21,273 bases of DNA from Candidatus Zixiibacteriota bacterium (GCA_003641415.1 QNAG01000012.1:1-21273), one strand, 5' to 3'. Positions 6,940 through 15,190 are shown, numbered from the stretch's first letter. Made by a program: numbers and translations. Notes: a model not told the origin generated them from the letters alone.

Positions 6940-7136
6940 GTAAACGGGGAAGTGTGAGTGTTACCAATGTAGCCTCGAGTGTTGGCATTGCGAGTGCTTC
7001 TTGAGGGAAAAAGGGGAGGCCGAGCAGGGACGCTCGACCAAAGAGAGCCACGCATTTAGGTCGAGGTAGCGCCGTCGGGTCCGGGATAAATGTTTGGGAA
7101 AGAATTCAGACAAGACCGAACCCGGCGGTGGTTTTT
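6940..7136 (+). ncRNA. Candidate structured small RNA of unknown family
   Basis: About 190 nt with nested complementary segments consistent with an irregular rod: CCTCGA (6973-6978) with TCGAGG (7061-7066), GCG (6990-6992) with CGC (7051-7053), TTCTT (6998-7002) with AAGAG (7041-7045), and an apical 8-bp stem GGCCGAGC (7018-7025) / GCTCGACC (7032-7039). Between the last two helices is an all-purine bulge (7003-7017) with only one base opposite. A strong hairpin plus T-run closes the 3' end. There is no credible reading frame. Size and bubble layout recall 6S RNA, but I see no diagnostic conserved sequence. It is not tmRNA, RNase P or SRP RNA by the motifs I can check. Strand is assigned from the T-run. 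Confidence 0.45.
7070..7136 (+). terminator. Long GC-rich hairpin with T-run ending the candidate RNA
   Basis: Positions 7070-7084 pair with 7116-7130: fifteen positions, one mismatch (C/A) and two G-U pairs. Five T residues follow at 7132-7136. The loop is about 31 nt, longer than usual, so it may also be a structural domain of the RNA. The T-run is on the plus-strand side, so it does not serve nnr, which ends at 7215 on the minus strand. Confidence 0.65.
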
Positions 7137-7214
7137 ATATCCGGACACCAAGTTGCTAATCAAATATCACTCCATGATGTTGCTGAGTTATAGTTATCGA
7201 CGTATTTCATCACA

Positions 7215-8765
7215 TTAACTAAACAACGAGAAAGCCCCGGGAATAAAATCAACTATGTCACCAGCGATCATCGCTCGTTCGGTAAGATCTGAGGCGGCAA
7301 AGTCACCCGCCAGACCGTGAATATACACTCCACAGACAGCAGCATCGATGGCTTTCATACCCTGTGCTAGGAACGACCCAATAGCGCCGGTCAGAACATC
7401 CCCGCTGCCACCACTGGCCATACCGTTGTTACCGGTTGGATTTAAATAACAGGAACCATCGGGAGAAGATACCAGCGTAGGGCTGCCCTTAAGAACCAGC
7501 ACACAATTTAGTTCTTTAGCCGTTGTAATCGCCAGTTCAATCCGTTCGAAAATATCAGTCGGTACCGCTTTGCCGGTAAGTCGTTTGAATTCACCCGGGT
7601 GTGGAGTAATAATCAGTTCAGTCCCCTCGGGGCGCTGCTTGAGCAGGTCCGCCTTGTTGTCAAAAGCATTAATACCGTCGGCATCGATTACAGTTGGTCG
7701 GTTAAGGTGGATAAGTACACGATGCAAGAGTTCCCTGGTTTCGTGGTGCTGGCCAATTCCGGGACCGATAGCCACTGAGTCGTGTTCCTCAATCAGCTTT
7801 CTTATTTCTCCCAGCCCACGCAGAGCCAAGGCTCCCTTTTTAGCTACATCCGGTAAAGGCCAGGAGGTAGCTTCCGTAACAAGGGTAGCAATAATTGGCA
7901 GAATCGTCTTGGGGCAACCAACTTTGACAAGACCGCATCCAGATCTCAAAGCCGCTTTTGCAACCAGAGCTGCAGCGCCGGTCATACCGGTGGAACCAGC
8001 CAGAACAAACATCTTGCCGAAATCTCCCTTGTGTCCGTCCGGTTTACGCTCCGGTAATCTCGAAGAAACCATTGATGAGGTAATCAAGTGTACATTCAGA
8101 TCAAATTTATCAATAACCTCGTCGGGGACACCAATCGGCACCACCCTTGTCATACCAGCCAGTTCACGGCCGGGTGATAAATAGAGGCCATACTTTGGCA
8201 AACCCATAGTAAAATTATAGTCAGCGCAAACGACACTTCCCTCGTGCTGGCCGGTATCTGCGTTAAGTCCAGAGGGCAAATCAACAGAAATAATTGTAGT
8301 ATTTTCCTGACGATTGATGTAATCGATCAATTCCCCAGTTATACCACGAGGGGAACCTGCGAAACCAGTTCCAAAGATGGCATCAATGAGGTAATCACAT
8401 TCGAGCTGTTTAGGTAGGTCATCAATCGATGCGATTTCTTTGAGATTCATTCCAATACCAACCGCTCTATCAAAGTTGAGCCTTGCGTCTGGTGAAAGTT
8501 TATCGATCGGACCGATGAAATAAATATTGACATTGGCGCCCATCTCGAAAAGATAACGCCCAACGACAAAACCATCGCCCCCATTGTTCCCTTTGCCACA
8601 AATGACAGCAACGGTTTCTTTTTCCATATTAGCAATGATGTTGTAAGCTACAAACTGTGCAACCCCTCGACCAGCATTCTCCATCAATTCAGGGCCGGGA
8701 ATGCCATAGTTGTTAATAGTCTCATTATCAATACGGCGAATCTGTTCCGATGTAACTAGTTTCAT
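7215..8765 (-). CDS. nnr: Bifunctional NAD(P)H-hydrate epimerase / ADP-dependent NAD(P)HX dehydratase
   Basis: The enzyme repairs damaged (hydrated) NADH and NADPH: the N-terminal YjeF_N domain interconverts the epimers and the C-terminal ribokinase-fold domain dehydrates the S form at the expense of ADP. The 516 residues contain both. The epimerase half has GKGNNGGDGF (57-66), DAIFGTGF and VDLPSGLNADTG. The dehydratase half has GSTGMTGAA, IGPGIG, DADGIN, TPHPGEF and NNGMASGGSGDVLTG with the catalytic Asp near residue 456. The ATG overlaps the lon stop codon by four bases (ATGA, 8762-8765), implying translational coupling; AGGGA about 9 nt upstream lies inside lon. Confidence 0.97.
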   Translation of the reverse strand: MKLVTSEQIRRIDNETINNYGIPGPELMENAGRGVAQFVAYNIIANMEKETVAVICGKGNNGGDGFVVGRYLFEMGANVNIYFIGPIDKLSPDARLNFDRAVGIGMNLKEIASIDDLPKQLECDYLIDAIFGTGFAGSPRGITGELIDYINRQENTTIISVDLPSGLNADTGQHEGSVVCADYNFTMGLPKYGLYLSPGRELAGMTRVVPIGVPDEVIDKFDLNVHLITSSMVSSRLPERKPDGHKGDFGKMFVLAGSTGMTGAAALVAKAALRSGCGLVKVGCPKTILPIIATLVTEATSWPLPDVAKKGALALRGLGEIRKLIEEHDSVAIGPGIGQHHETRELLHRVLIHLNRPTVIDADGINAFDNKADLLKQRPEGTELIITPHPGEFKRLTGKAVPTDIFERIELAITTAKELNCVLVLKGSPTLVSSPDGSCYLNPTGNNGMASGGSGDVLTGAIGSFLAQGMKAIDAAVCGVYIHGLAGDFAASDLTERAMIAGDIVDFIPGAFSLFS

Positions 8766-11182
8766 GACTTCTTTTCCCTGAATGATTTTTTGCCCTTATT
8801 GGAACGCTCGTTGTATTTGCCCGAATCTGTGGGTATTTTTTTAGATAGCGCATACTTCACCGCTGGAAACAGTTCTGAGAAAAATTTGAGTTTTATACCT
8901 TTCTTTATCTCAGGTGGCAGTTCCTGAGCATCCTTGCGGTTATCTTCAGGTAGTAAAACGCTCTTAATGCCAGCTCGATATGCTGCCAACAGCTTTTCTT
9001 TGAGTCCGCCAATGGGCAAAATTGTACCGCGCAGCGTTATCTCGCCTGTCATAGCCATAAAGGACTTAACTGGACGGCCGGTCAACAGCGATGCCAGCGC
9101 TACGACTATAGTAATGCCCGCCGACGGACCATCTTTCGGGGTAGCTCCTGCCGGGACATGAATATGTATTTCGTGATCCTCAAAAACCTTAGGGTCAATC
9201 TTCAATTCGTGGCAATTGGAACGTATGAATGACAACGCAGCTAGCGCTGATTCTTTCATTACGTCTCCGAGTTGACCGGTAAGAGTAAGCTTGGCCTTAC
9301 CCGGCATCGAAGTAGCTTCGATAAAAAGCAGTTCCCCTCCTACAGATGTATAAGCCAACCCCGGCACTACACCCACCAAGCCCTGCCTGCTGAGCACTTC
9401 GCGGGAAAATCTCTCCGGACCAAGCAGTTTGGGGATATCTTTGCCGGTTACTTTGATTTTCTTTCGCCCACCACCAGTAGCCACTTTGCGAGCTGCCTTG
9501 CGGGCTACTGAAGCAATCTCTCGCTCTAAATTACGGAGGCCAGCTTCACGTGTATAACTGTCAATGATAGCCTTTATAGCTGAATCTGCCAGAGCTAAGT
9601 TCTTAACAGTTAAACCATGGTTGTCGAGTTGCTTTGGGATCAAGTGTCGCTTTGCGATAGCCAGTTTCTCCAAATCGGTATAACCCGGAAGACGGATTGT
9701 TTCCATGCGATCACGCAAAACCGGTGGGATTGGTTCTAGCCAATTGGCCGTAGTTATAAACATCACTTTTGACAGGTCGAACGAGATTTCCAGGTAGTGA
9801 TCGGAAAAACTGTCATTTTGCTCCGGGTCGAGTACCTCCAACAACGCTGATGAAGGGTCGCCGCGGAAATCAGAACCAAGTTTATCAACTTCATCGAGCA
9901 TAATAACCGGGTTATTCGAACCACATCGCTTGATAGATTGGATAATACGTCCCGGCATAGCTCCAATGTAGGTTCGCCGATGCCCCCTTATTTCGGCCTC
10001 ATCACGCATACCGCCCAGAGAAACTCTGGCAAACTCCCGCCCCATAGCCCGCGCTATTGATTTACCAAGCGATGTTTTGCCAACACCAGGAGGTCCAACG
10101 AAACATAGGATCGGTCCCTTGATATCTGCCTTCAATTTGCGTACAGCCAGATGTTCTAAAATACGATCCTTTACCTTATCAAGGTCAAAGTGATCCTCGT
10201 CCAGTACTTTCTTGGCTCGTCTGAGATCAAGTTTATCATTTGTAGATTTATTCCATGGTAAAGTTACCAAAATGTCCAGATAGGTCCGTGCGACCGTATA
10301 CTCAGCCGAGGATGGATTCATGTGAGACAGTCGATCGAGTTCTTTACGCGCTGCCTGTTCGGCGTATTCAGGCATTTCAGCTTCCTTAATACGCAACTCG
10401 AATTCCTCCAGTTCGGAGGTTTCATCCCCGTCGCCAAGCTCCTTCTTGATAGCTTTCATTTGTTCTCGCAGGATGTAGTCCCGCTGTGATTTCCCAAGCT
10501 CACTAGCTGCCTGAGCCTGTATCTTATGTGACAATTCAAGAACTTCGATTTCTTTTAGAATCGCCGCATAAAGCTTGCTCATCCGCTTGTAAACATCAGC
10601 TTCAGCCAGAAGCTGCTGTTTTTGCGCCATAGGAATATTCAGATTCGATGCTATATAATCAGCCAGTTTGGATGGTGTGTCCTGGTTGATAGCGGAAACA
10701 TGAAACTCATCAGACAGGTACGGCGCCATCTCGGTAAGTGATTTAATTCGCTCGAGAATGATACGCTGAAGCGCCTCCGTCTTCACAGTGTCATGCACAG
10801 TTTCCTTTATTTCCTCAACCTCAGCCATCATCAAATTGCTTGAGCCAGTAAATCGCCGGATGCGGATGCGAGTGAGCCCCTGGATAAGAAAGCGAACGGT
10901 TCCGTCCGGAAAACGGAGCATCTTCAGAATACTACCAGAACATCCAATGTGGTACAGATCTTCCGGTCTTGGGTTTTTCTGCGTGGGATCCTTTTGGAGA
11001 AATAACCCGATTCTTGATCCGCGCATAAGGGCGTCATCTACCAACCGAGCCTGGTCTGTGTCCTGGATCATCAATGGCACAACCAGATACGGGAAAACCA
11101 GAGTCTCCTTCAACGGTAGAACGGGCAGTATCCGCGAGTCTATTATCTGTAGTTTTTGTTTTTCATCAGTAGAGTCAATCAC
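8762..11182 (-). CDS. lon: ATP-dependent protease Lon
   Basis: Cytosolic AAA+ serine protease degrading misfolded and regulatory proteins. The 806 residues hold the full LonA layout: N-terminal substrate-binding domain (about 20-215), coiled coil, AAA+ module with Walker A GPPGVGKT (363-370) and Walker B VIMLDEVDK, and the protease domain with catalytic Ser687 in DGPSAG and Lys730 in GGLKEKL; the 43-residue spacing equals that of E. coli Lon (679/722). A Lys-rich tail of about 25 residues extends beyond the usual end. The start is GTG, preceded by GAGAGG at good spacing. Downstream, nnr overlaps by 4 bp. A 229-bp gap upstream holds candidate promoters, so lon-nnr is probably its own unit. Confidence 0.98.
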   Translation of the reverse strand: MIDSTDEKQKLQIIDSRILPVLPLKETLVFPYLVVPLMIQDTDQARLVDDALMRGSRIGLFLQKDPTQKNPRPEDLYHIGCSGSILKMLRFPDGTVRFLIQGLTRIRIRRFTGSSNLMMAEVEEIKETVHDTVKTEALQRIILERIKSLTEMAPYLSDEFHVSAINQDTPSKLADYIASNLNIPMAQKQQLLAEADVYKRMSKLYAAILKEIEVLELSHKIQAQAASELGKSQRDYILREQMKAIKKELGDGDETSELEEFELRIKEAEMPEYAEQAARKELDRLSHMNPSSAEYTVARTYLDILVTLPWNKSTNDKLDLRRAKKVLDEDHFDLDKVKDRILEHLAVRKLKADIKGPILCFVGPPGVGKTSLGKSIARAMGREFARVSLGGMRDEAEIRGHRRTYIGAMPGRIIQSIKRCGSNNPVIMLDEVDKLGSDFRGDPSSALLEVLDPEQNDSFSDHYLEISFDLSKVMFITTANWLEPIPPVLRDRMETIRLPGYTDLEKLAIAKRHLIPKQLDNHGLTVKNLALADSAIKAIIDSYTREAGLRNLEREIASVARKAARKVATGGGRKKIKVTGKDIPKLLGPERFSREVLSRQGLVGVVPGLAYTSVGGELLFIEATSMPGKAKLTLTGQLGDVMKESALAALSFIRSNCHELKIDPKVFEDHEIHIHVPAGATPKDGPSAGITIVVALASLLTGRPVKSFMAMTGEITLRGTILPIGGLKEKLLAAYRAGIKSVLLPEDNRKDAQELPPEIKKGIKLKFFSELFPAVKYALSKKIPTDSGKYNERSNKGKKSFREKKS

Positions 11183-11228
11183 GTTTTCCTCTCAGGCTTG
11201 GGAAAAGAGTCGCATTGAGTTTTTTATC

Positions 11229-11257
11229 AGTATCGGCAATCAATTCGCACATATCAA
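11229..11257 (-). promoter_or_regulatory. Candidate promoter of lon-nnr
   Basis: Read on the minus strand, TTGATA (11257-11252) and GATACT (11234-11229) are 17 bp apart, giving a start about 40 nt before the lon GTG. A second, perfect TATAAT lies farther upstream at 11308-11303 but without a good -35, so two start sites are possible. No CIRCE-type inverted repeat was found. Confidence 0.45.
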
Positions 11258-11411
11258 CAACAGAGATATCACATTAGAGCTCCAGTTTTATTCCTGCTTT
11301 GTATTATAGGGCTATTTTCTACATAAGGAAAGATATCGGCGACTTTTAAAATAAACGACAGTTGATAGTGTCTACACAACTGTGAGAACATCTCATTTTT
11401 ATCATCACATG

Positions 11412-12464
11412 CTATACGTTAAATCGAAACAGGATGACATCGCCATCCCGGACAATGTATTCCTTACCCTCGAGTCTGGTTTTTCCTGCAGCTCTAAGCG
11501 CTGCAAGAGTCTTGTACTCTATATAATCTTCAAATGGAGTCACCTCAGCGCGGATAAAACCCTTCTCGATATCGGAATGAATAACTCCGGCCGCTTTCTG
11601 AGCGATGGTACCCGCCTTGATTGTCCAGGCTCTGGTTTCCGGTTTTCCGGTCGTTAGAAATGATATTAATCCCACCAGCGAATACGATTTCTGGATAACC
11701 TGTTCAACGGCAGGAGTTGAGATACCGAGATCGGACATGAATTCGGCACGTTCGTCATGGTCGAGAGTCACCAGTTCCGCCTCGATTTTGCCACACACCA
11801 CCGCAATTTCACGCATACCCTTTGATACAAATGACGAATATTGTTGATAAATATCATCAGCTTGAGGGAGTTTTTCTTCGGCTATATTGAGCACTATCAA
11901 CAACGGTTTCTGTGAAAGGAAAGTGTACCCTCTCAGCAGTTTCTCGTCCTCAGGCAGCAGGTCTAGTTCAATCAACGATTTTTCATTTTCTAACCAGTCG
12001 CGGCAGGTCTGGAGTAACTCTATTTCACGTATCCCCGATTTGTCACCAGTCAGCTTTACCCGTCGTGATTTCTTCTCAAGATTGTTCTCAACCACAGTCA
12101 GATCAGCCAGGATCATCTCGTCTATCAGAGATGGAATATACCGTTGTGGGTCGGATTGAAGTGAAAAGGCATCAATCACCATGATGAGAGCATCCATCAT
12201 TCGCAAATCATGGCTGATTTCCAACGCACCTGATTCCTTGCCTTTTCCGGTAAAACCGGGAGCATCAAGGAACTCGATCTCAGCGTGGGTGACTTTCTTA
12301 GGTTGCTCCAGCTCGGCAAGCTTGTCTACTCGTTCATCAGGGACTTTGATAATGGCTCGATGTGATGTTTGCGAGTAGTCGCCGACCGCTTCCTGCTGAC
12401 CGGAAGCGGCATTAAAAATAGTCGTTTTGCCACATTGTGGCTTACCTATTATACCAAGTTTCAT
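11412..12464 (-). CDS. ychF: YchF/DRG-like P-loop NTPase with C-terminal TGS domain
   Basis: YchF proteins are Obg-like, prefer ATP over GTP, bind ribosomes and affect stress responses. From the ATG at 12464 the protein is 350 residues, close to the usual 363. It has the P-loop GIIGKPQCGKTT, switch DAPGF, the atypical NxxE specificity motif (NIAE, as in YchF rather than NKxD) and the strongly conserved C-terminus AAGVIHSDIEKGFIRAEV ... EGKEYIVRDGDVILFRF. The P-loop departs from the common GLPNVGKST in carrying Gln-Cys-Gly-Lys-Thr. An in-frame TTG at 12500 would add 12 residues; I prefer the ATG because MKLGIIG is the normal start of the fold. No clear Shine-Dalgarno. A 78-bp gap separates it from ppsR. 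Confidence 0.87.
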   Translation of the reverse strand: MKLGIIGKPQCGKTTIFNAASGQQEAVGDYSQTSHRAIIKVPDERVDKLAELEQPKKVTHAEIEFLDAPGFTGKGKESGALEISHDLRMMDALIMVIDAFSLQSDPQRYIPSLIDEMILADLTVVENNLEKKSRRVKLTGDKSGIREIELLQTCRDWLENEKSLIELDLLPEDEKLLRGYTFLSQKPLLIVLNIAEEKLPQADDIYQQYSSFVSKGMREIAVVCGKIEAELVTLDHDERAEFMSDLGISTPAVEQVIQKSYSLVGLISFLTTGKPETRAWTIKAGTIAQKAAGVIHSDIEKGFIRAEVTPFEDYIEYKTLAALRAAGKTRLEGKEYIVRDGDVILFRFNV

Positions 12465-12542
12465 TGAGCCAATAGTAGCGGAATAAAACCCATTAGGCAA
12501 GCGTGAAGTTGGTTTGGAAGTCTGCGCTGGGGAAAGACGCCT

Positions 12543-13388
12543 TTATTGGTGATTGTTGTACAGCATATCCAGAATTTCAGAAGAAATTTCCTCGATTGCA
12601 CGACGGGTAACATCGATAATCCGCCAGTCTCCTTTGGCAAACAAATGACGACTGAATCGCAACTCCTCGCGAATTTCATTAATATCGCTATATTTCTCAA
12701 GTTCAGCATGACCGTTAGCGGAGTGGGCCAAATGATACGACCGTTCTTGGCGCACCTGAAGCAAAGTGTCCGGTTGCATAGTCAGACAGATCACTTTGTT
12801 TTTGTCTATAGGTTCTAGCTTGGTTAATATATATGATTCCATTGAAGTCGAGGTAAAAATTGGAATGTTAGCTACTTTGACACCATGGTTGCAGGCAAGA
12901 TACATGCTGATTGGTGTCTTGCAAGTACGCGAAAGTCCCAGCAAAACAACATCAGCTTCCTCAATCAACATTCCACGACCGTCATCATGCTCTACGGTAT
13001 AGCCAATAGCGTCGATCTTTTTATAGTATCGGTCATCAATTTTTTGAAGAATTCCAGGCTCAAAATCCGGATGCATACCAAGAAATTTCGACATTGTTTC
13101 AACTACTGGCCTGAGAACATTAAGATGCAGGATATTTCTTTTGTGCAGGTGTTCATGCAGATACTGAGCAAGATCTCCTGATATAATCGAGAACACAATC
13201 AGGTAATCGTTTTCGATCTGTTTGAGTATTTTATCACATTGTTCGGTATCGCGCACTCCCTGGTAAGTACGCACCACGGTGTATTCCACTTTCTTGCGAA
13301 CATACTGGGCAAGGACAGCATCCATCAGTCGCCTGGCGGTTTTTCCGGTACCATCGGAGATGATTACAATCTTTTTTATGTCATCCAT
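12543..13388 (-). CDS. ppsR: PEP synthase / pyruvate-phosphate dikinase regulatory kinase-phosphotransferase
   Basis: DUF299-family enzymes inactivate PEP synthase or PPDK by ADP-dependent threonine phosphorylation and reactivate it by phosphate-dependent dephosphorylation. The 281 residues include the N-terminal ISDGTGKTA (10-18) and the family P-loop GLSRTCKTP (151-159) followed by SMYLACNHGVKVANIP. The target enzyme is not in the window, so PEP synthase versus PPDK cannot be decided. TAAGGA lies about 5 nt before the ATG, an unusually clear ribosome site for this window. An inverted repeat 46-61 bp upstream (13434-13449) could be an operator. It lies between pfkB-family and ychF genes, with modest gaps on both sides. 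Confidence 0.95.
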   Translation of the reverse strand: MDDIKKIVIISDGTGKTARRLMDAVLAQYVRKKVEYTVVRTYQGVRDTEQCDKILKQIENDYLIVFSIISGDLAQYLHEHLHKRNILHLNVLRPVVETMSKFLGMHPDFEPGILQKIDDRYYKKIDAIGYTVEHDDGRGMLIEEADVVLLGLSRTCKTPISMYLACNHGVKVANIPIFTSTSMESYILTKLEPIDKNKVICLTMQPDTLLQVRQERSYHLAHSANGHAELEKYSDINEIREELRFSRHLFAKGDWRIIDVTRRAIEEISSEILDMLYNNHQ

Positions 13389-13433
13389 ATTATATTCCTT
13401 ACCTTGAAATGAAGAACAGCATTTGAAATCATG

Positions 13434-13449
13434 TTGTCAACATTGACAA
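13434..13449. promoter_or_regulatory. Inverted repeat upstream of ppsR
   Basis: TTGTCA (13434-13439) and TGACAA (13444-13449) form a perfect 6-bp dyad with a 4-bp spacer. Read toward ppsR, the same bases give a perfect -35 TTGACA, although no convincing -10 follows at 16-18 bp. A repressor site overlapping the promoter is possible. Confidence 0.3.
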
Positions 13450-13494
13450 TCAAATTGCCCGGGGTAGTTTCAACAGCGCGAACTTAGAAATATT

Positions 13495-14436
13495 TCAAGC
13501 TTTTTTGTTACAAGCAACGGCTACTTGGTAATTTCTCATCGCCAAGAGTTTTTCCTGTCGCTCGCGGATCATCGCTTCGGTCATAGAGAAATCGGGACCG
13601 GTATTCTCAATCATCACAGATGAAGTACACGAGGCATAACATCCAGCCCGACGAATATCACCACCACTTTTGAGGAACTCAAATGTGAATCCGGCCATAT
13701 AGGTGTCACCAGCGCCGGTTGAATCCAGCAGATCAATGCCATATGGAGGAATGTCATAGAATTGATTGCCGTCGTAAATGATTGAGCCAAGTTCGGCCAA
13801 TGTGACGATAACGATTTTCGGTCCCCAGGCGTGGATGATTTTCGCTGCCTCGTACGGGTTATCGCGGCAGTCGATTCCGGTAAGAATCTGCCCTTCAAGC
13901 TCGTTAGGCTTGACAATGTCAAACTGTCCCAGGGCATCTTGGATGCCATCAACTTTTTCGTGATATATCCGCCCGTCTTTGTCTGCCCCTCTTATCAATC
14001 CCTGTGGATCGCAGAAAAACAGGCCGTCGAAAGTTTCACGAATACGATGAATATTCTCAAATGATACTTCGCCCAGAATCGGACCAATCAGAATCGCCTT
14101 GGAATCCGTATACCAAGCTGGATTGATTTCGCCAATATCGGCTGCCCGCCCCAGAAGATCGAGCGTGCGGTTGCCGAAATCGTCATAATAGATAAGAGAA
14201 AAACCCCCGGTCTCTTTAGAGGGAACAACCACATGCTCTATGCCATGTTTGGCTAGGTCGGTGATGAACTGATCTTTGTAATCGTCGCCAACCGCCCCCA
14301 CCAAACGGGTCGGCTCGTCCATTTTGGAGAGTGCCAGCACGGCGTTGGTGGAGCATCCGGAAAGAACGCGGCCGTCCGGGTTGACCTTTTTTGTTTTGAT
14401 ATAGTCGTAAACAGGATTACCGATAGCTGTTATCAC
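13495..14436 (-). CDS. PfkB-family sugar/nucleoside kinase
   Basis: A ribokinase-fold kinase of 313 residues that phosphorylates a sugar or nucleoside with ATP; substrate not identifiable. It shows the N-terminal substrate region (GCSTNAVLALSKM), the central VKPNELEG, and the C-terminal anion-hole/catalytic motif DSTGAGD (238-244), where Asp244 is the general base. The start is GTG with AAAGGG about 8 nt upstream; a TATAAT (14458-14453 on the minus strand) lies just ahead, so it may have its own promoter. It follows the CDP-alcohol phosphatidyltransferase by 95 bp across a probable terminator. Ribokinase, fructokinase and adenosine kinase-like roles are all open. Confidence 0.88.
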   Translation of the reverse strand: MITAIGNPVYDYIKTKKVNPDGRVLSGCSTNAVLALSKMDEPTRLVGAVGDDYKDQFITDLAKHGIEHVVVPSKETGGFSLIYYDDFGNRTLDLLGRAADIGEINPAWYTDSKAILIGPILGEVSFENIHRIRETFDGLFFCDPQGLIRGADKDGRIYHEKVDGIQDALGQFDIVKPNELEGQILTGIDCRDNPYEAAKIIHAWGPKIVIVTLAELGSIIYDGNQFYDIPPYGIDLLDSTGAGDTYMAGFTFEFLKSGGDIRRAGCYASCTSSVMIENTGPDFSMTEAMIRERQEKLLAMRNYQVAVACNKKA

Positions 14437-14497
14437 AGGGAAGACCCTTTAGATTATAGTTCTTGATAAAAAGTAGCACACTACGAAAACACAAATT

Positions 14498-14531
14498 TGA
14501 GGGAGCAAACAATAAGAAGCTTTGTCCCTCA
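14498..14531 (-). terminator. Probable terminator after the CDP-alcohol phosphatidyltransferase gene
   Basis: On the minus strand an 11-bp stem, TGAGGGACAAA paired with TTTG(C)TCCCTCA with one bulged C and an 11-nt loop, begins directly after the stop codon. It is followed by AAATTTGTGTTTT. The imperfect T-run keeps this at moderate confidence. Confidence 0.5.
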
Positions 14532-15155
14532 TCAGACTTCGCGCTTGTCTCCGAGGACCTTTTTGGTGTAGACCAGTCTCTGGGCGGCAGTTATAAACGA
14601 GGTAACACCAACGATTATCAGTGCTACTTCAAGCCATCCGCCGCGCGGCCAGGCACCAACCGGAATATACCACTCCAGCAAGGAGCCAATAATAATGAGA
14701 ATAAACTTTTCCAGCCTCCCCATAATTCCGACAGCGCAGTTCTCGAGCTTTCCCATAGACTCAGCTGCTGCGCGAGTATACGATGCAATTATCATTCCAA
14801 ACAGAGCGAAAAGCCCCCATCCCGGATGAACACGCCCCGACAGGGTGATCCCAGCCAGAATGAAAAACTCGCCATATCGATCAAAAACATGATCAAGAAT
14901 GCCACCGAAAACAGTGCCCATGTTACCCGCTCGCGCGGTGGCTCCATCAAGCATATCTGTAAATGAGGATACGATCATCCAAAAAACACCCCACAACCAC
15001 TCTCCCTGCCAGAAAAAGATACCGGAAACTATGGAGCAGAAAAACGAAATGATCGTGATAACATTGGGCTTGAAACCCAGCTTAACACAGATACGCCCGA
15101 GAAAAAGCGATGATTCCTCGTAAAACTGTCGTTTTCGTTCATTTATCGTCGGCAA
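14532..15155 (-). CDS. CDP-alcohol phosphatidyltransferase
   Basis: An integral membrane enzyme of phospholipid head-group synthesis, transferring a phosphatidyl group from a CDP-lipid to an alcohol with loss of CMP. The complete signature D-x2-D-G-x2-A-R-x8-G-x3-D-x3-D is present: Asp67, Asp70, Gly71, Ala74, Arg75, Gly84, Asp88 and Asp92. The 207 residues contain about five to six membrane segments. The acceptor alcohol is unknown; the GRLEKFILI segment after RAAAESMG recalls inositol-phosphate-using members, which is only a suggestion. The start is TTG, chosen because AAGGA lies 9 nt upstream and no in-frame ATG or GTG is near the beginning. A promoter (15191-15218) precedes it. Confidence 0.88.
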   Translation of the reverse strand: MPTINERKRQFYEESSLFLGRICVKLGFKPNVITIISFFCSIVSGIFFWQGEWLWGVFWMIVSSFTDMLDGATARAGNMGTVFGGILDHVFDRYGEFFILAGITLSGRVHPGWGLFALFGMIIASYTRAAAESMGKLENCAVGIMGRLEKFILIIIGSLLEWYIPVGAWPRGGWLEVALIIVGVTSFITAAQRLVYTKKVLGDKREV

Positions 15156-15190
15156 AACCGCGATTCCTTTTCCAGCCTAACCTAAGCAAT

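Noticed and set aside
7100..7130. Resemblance of ACAAGACCGAACCCGG to the 3' end of RNase P RNA.
   Set aside because: The universal GAGGAAAGTCC-type P4 strand is absent upstream and the whole unit is too short for RNase P RNA.
7570..8184. A 204-codon plus-strand frame opposite nnr.
   Set aside because: Antisense shadow of the conserved dehydratase domain; Ser/Pro/Arg-rich as expected for such a frame.
10788..11309. A 173-codon plus-strand frame opposite the start of lon.
   Set aside because: Antisense to the conserved Lon N-terminal domain and without any family resemblance.
12465..12500. N-terminal extension of the YchF-like protein from a TTG at 12500.
   Set aside because: The next ATG gives the normal first residues of the GTPase fold, and the extra 12 residues match nothing expected.
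14463..14966. A 167-codon plus-strand frame opposite the CDP-alcohol phosphatidyltransferase gene.
   Set aside because: It runs through the coding strand complement of a gene with a complete catalytic signature; composition is that of an antisense shadow.
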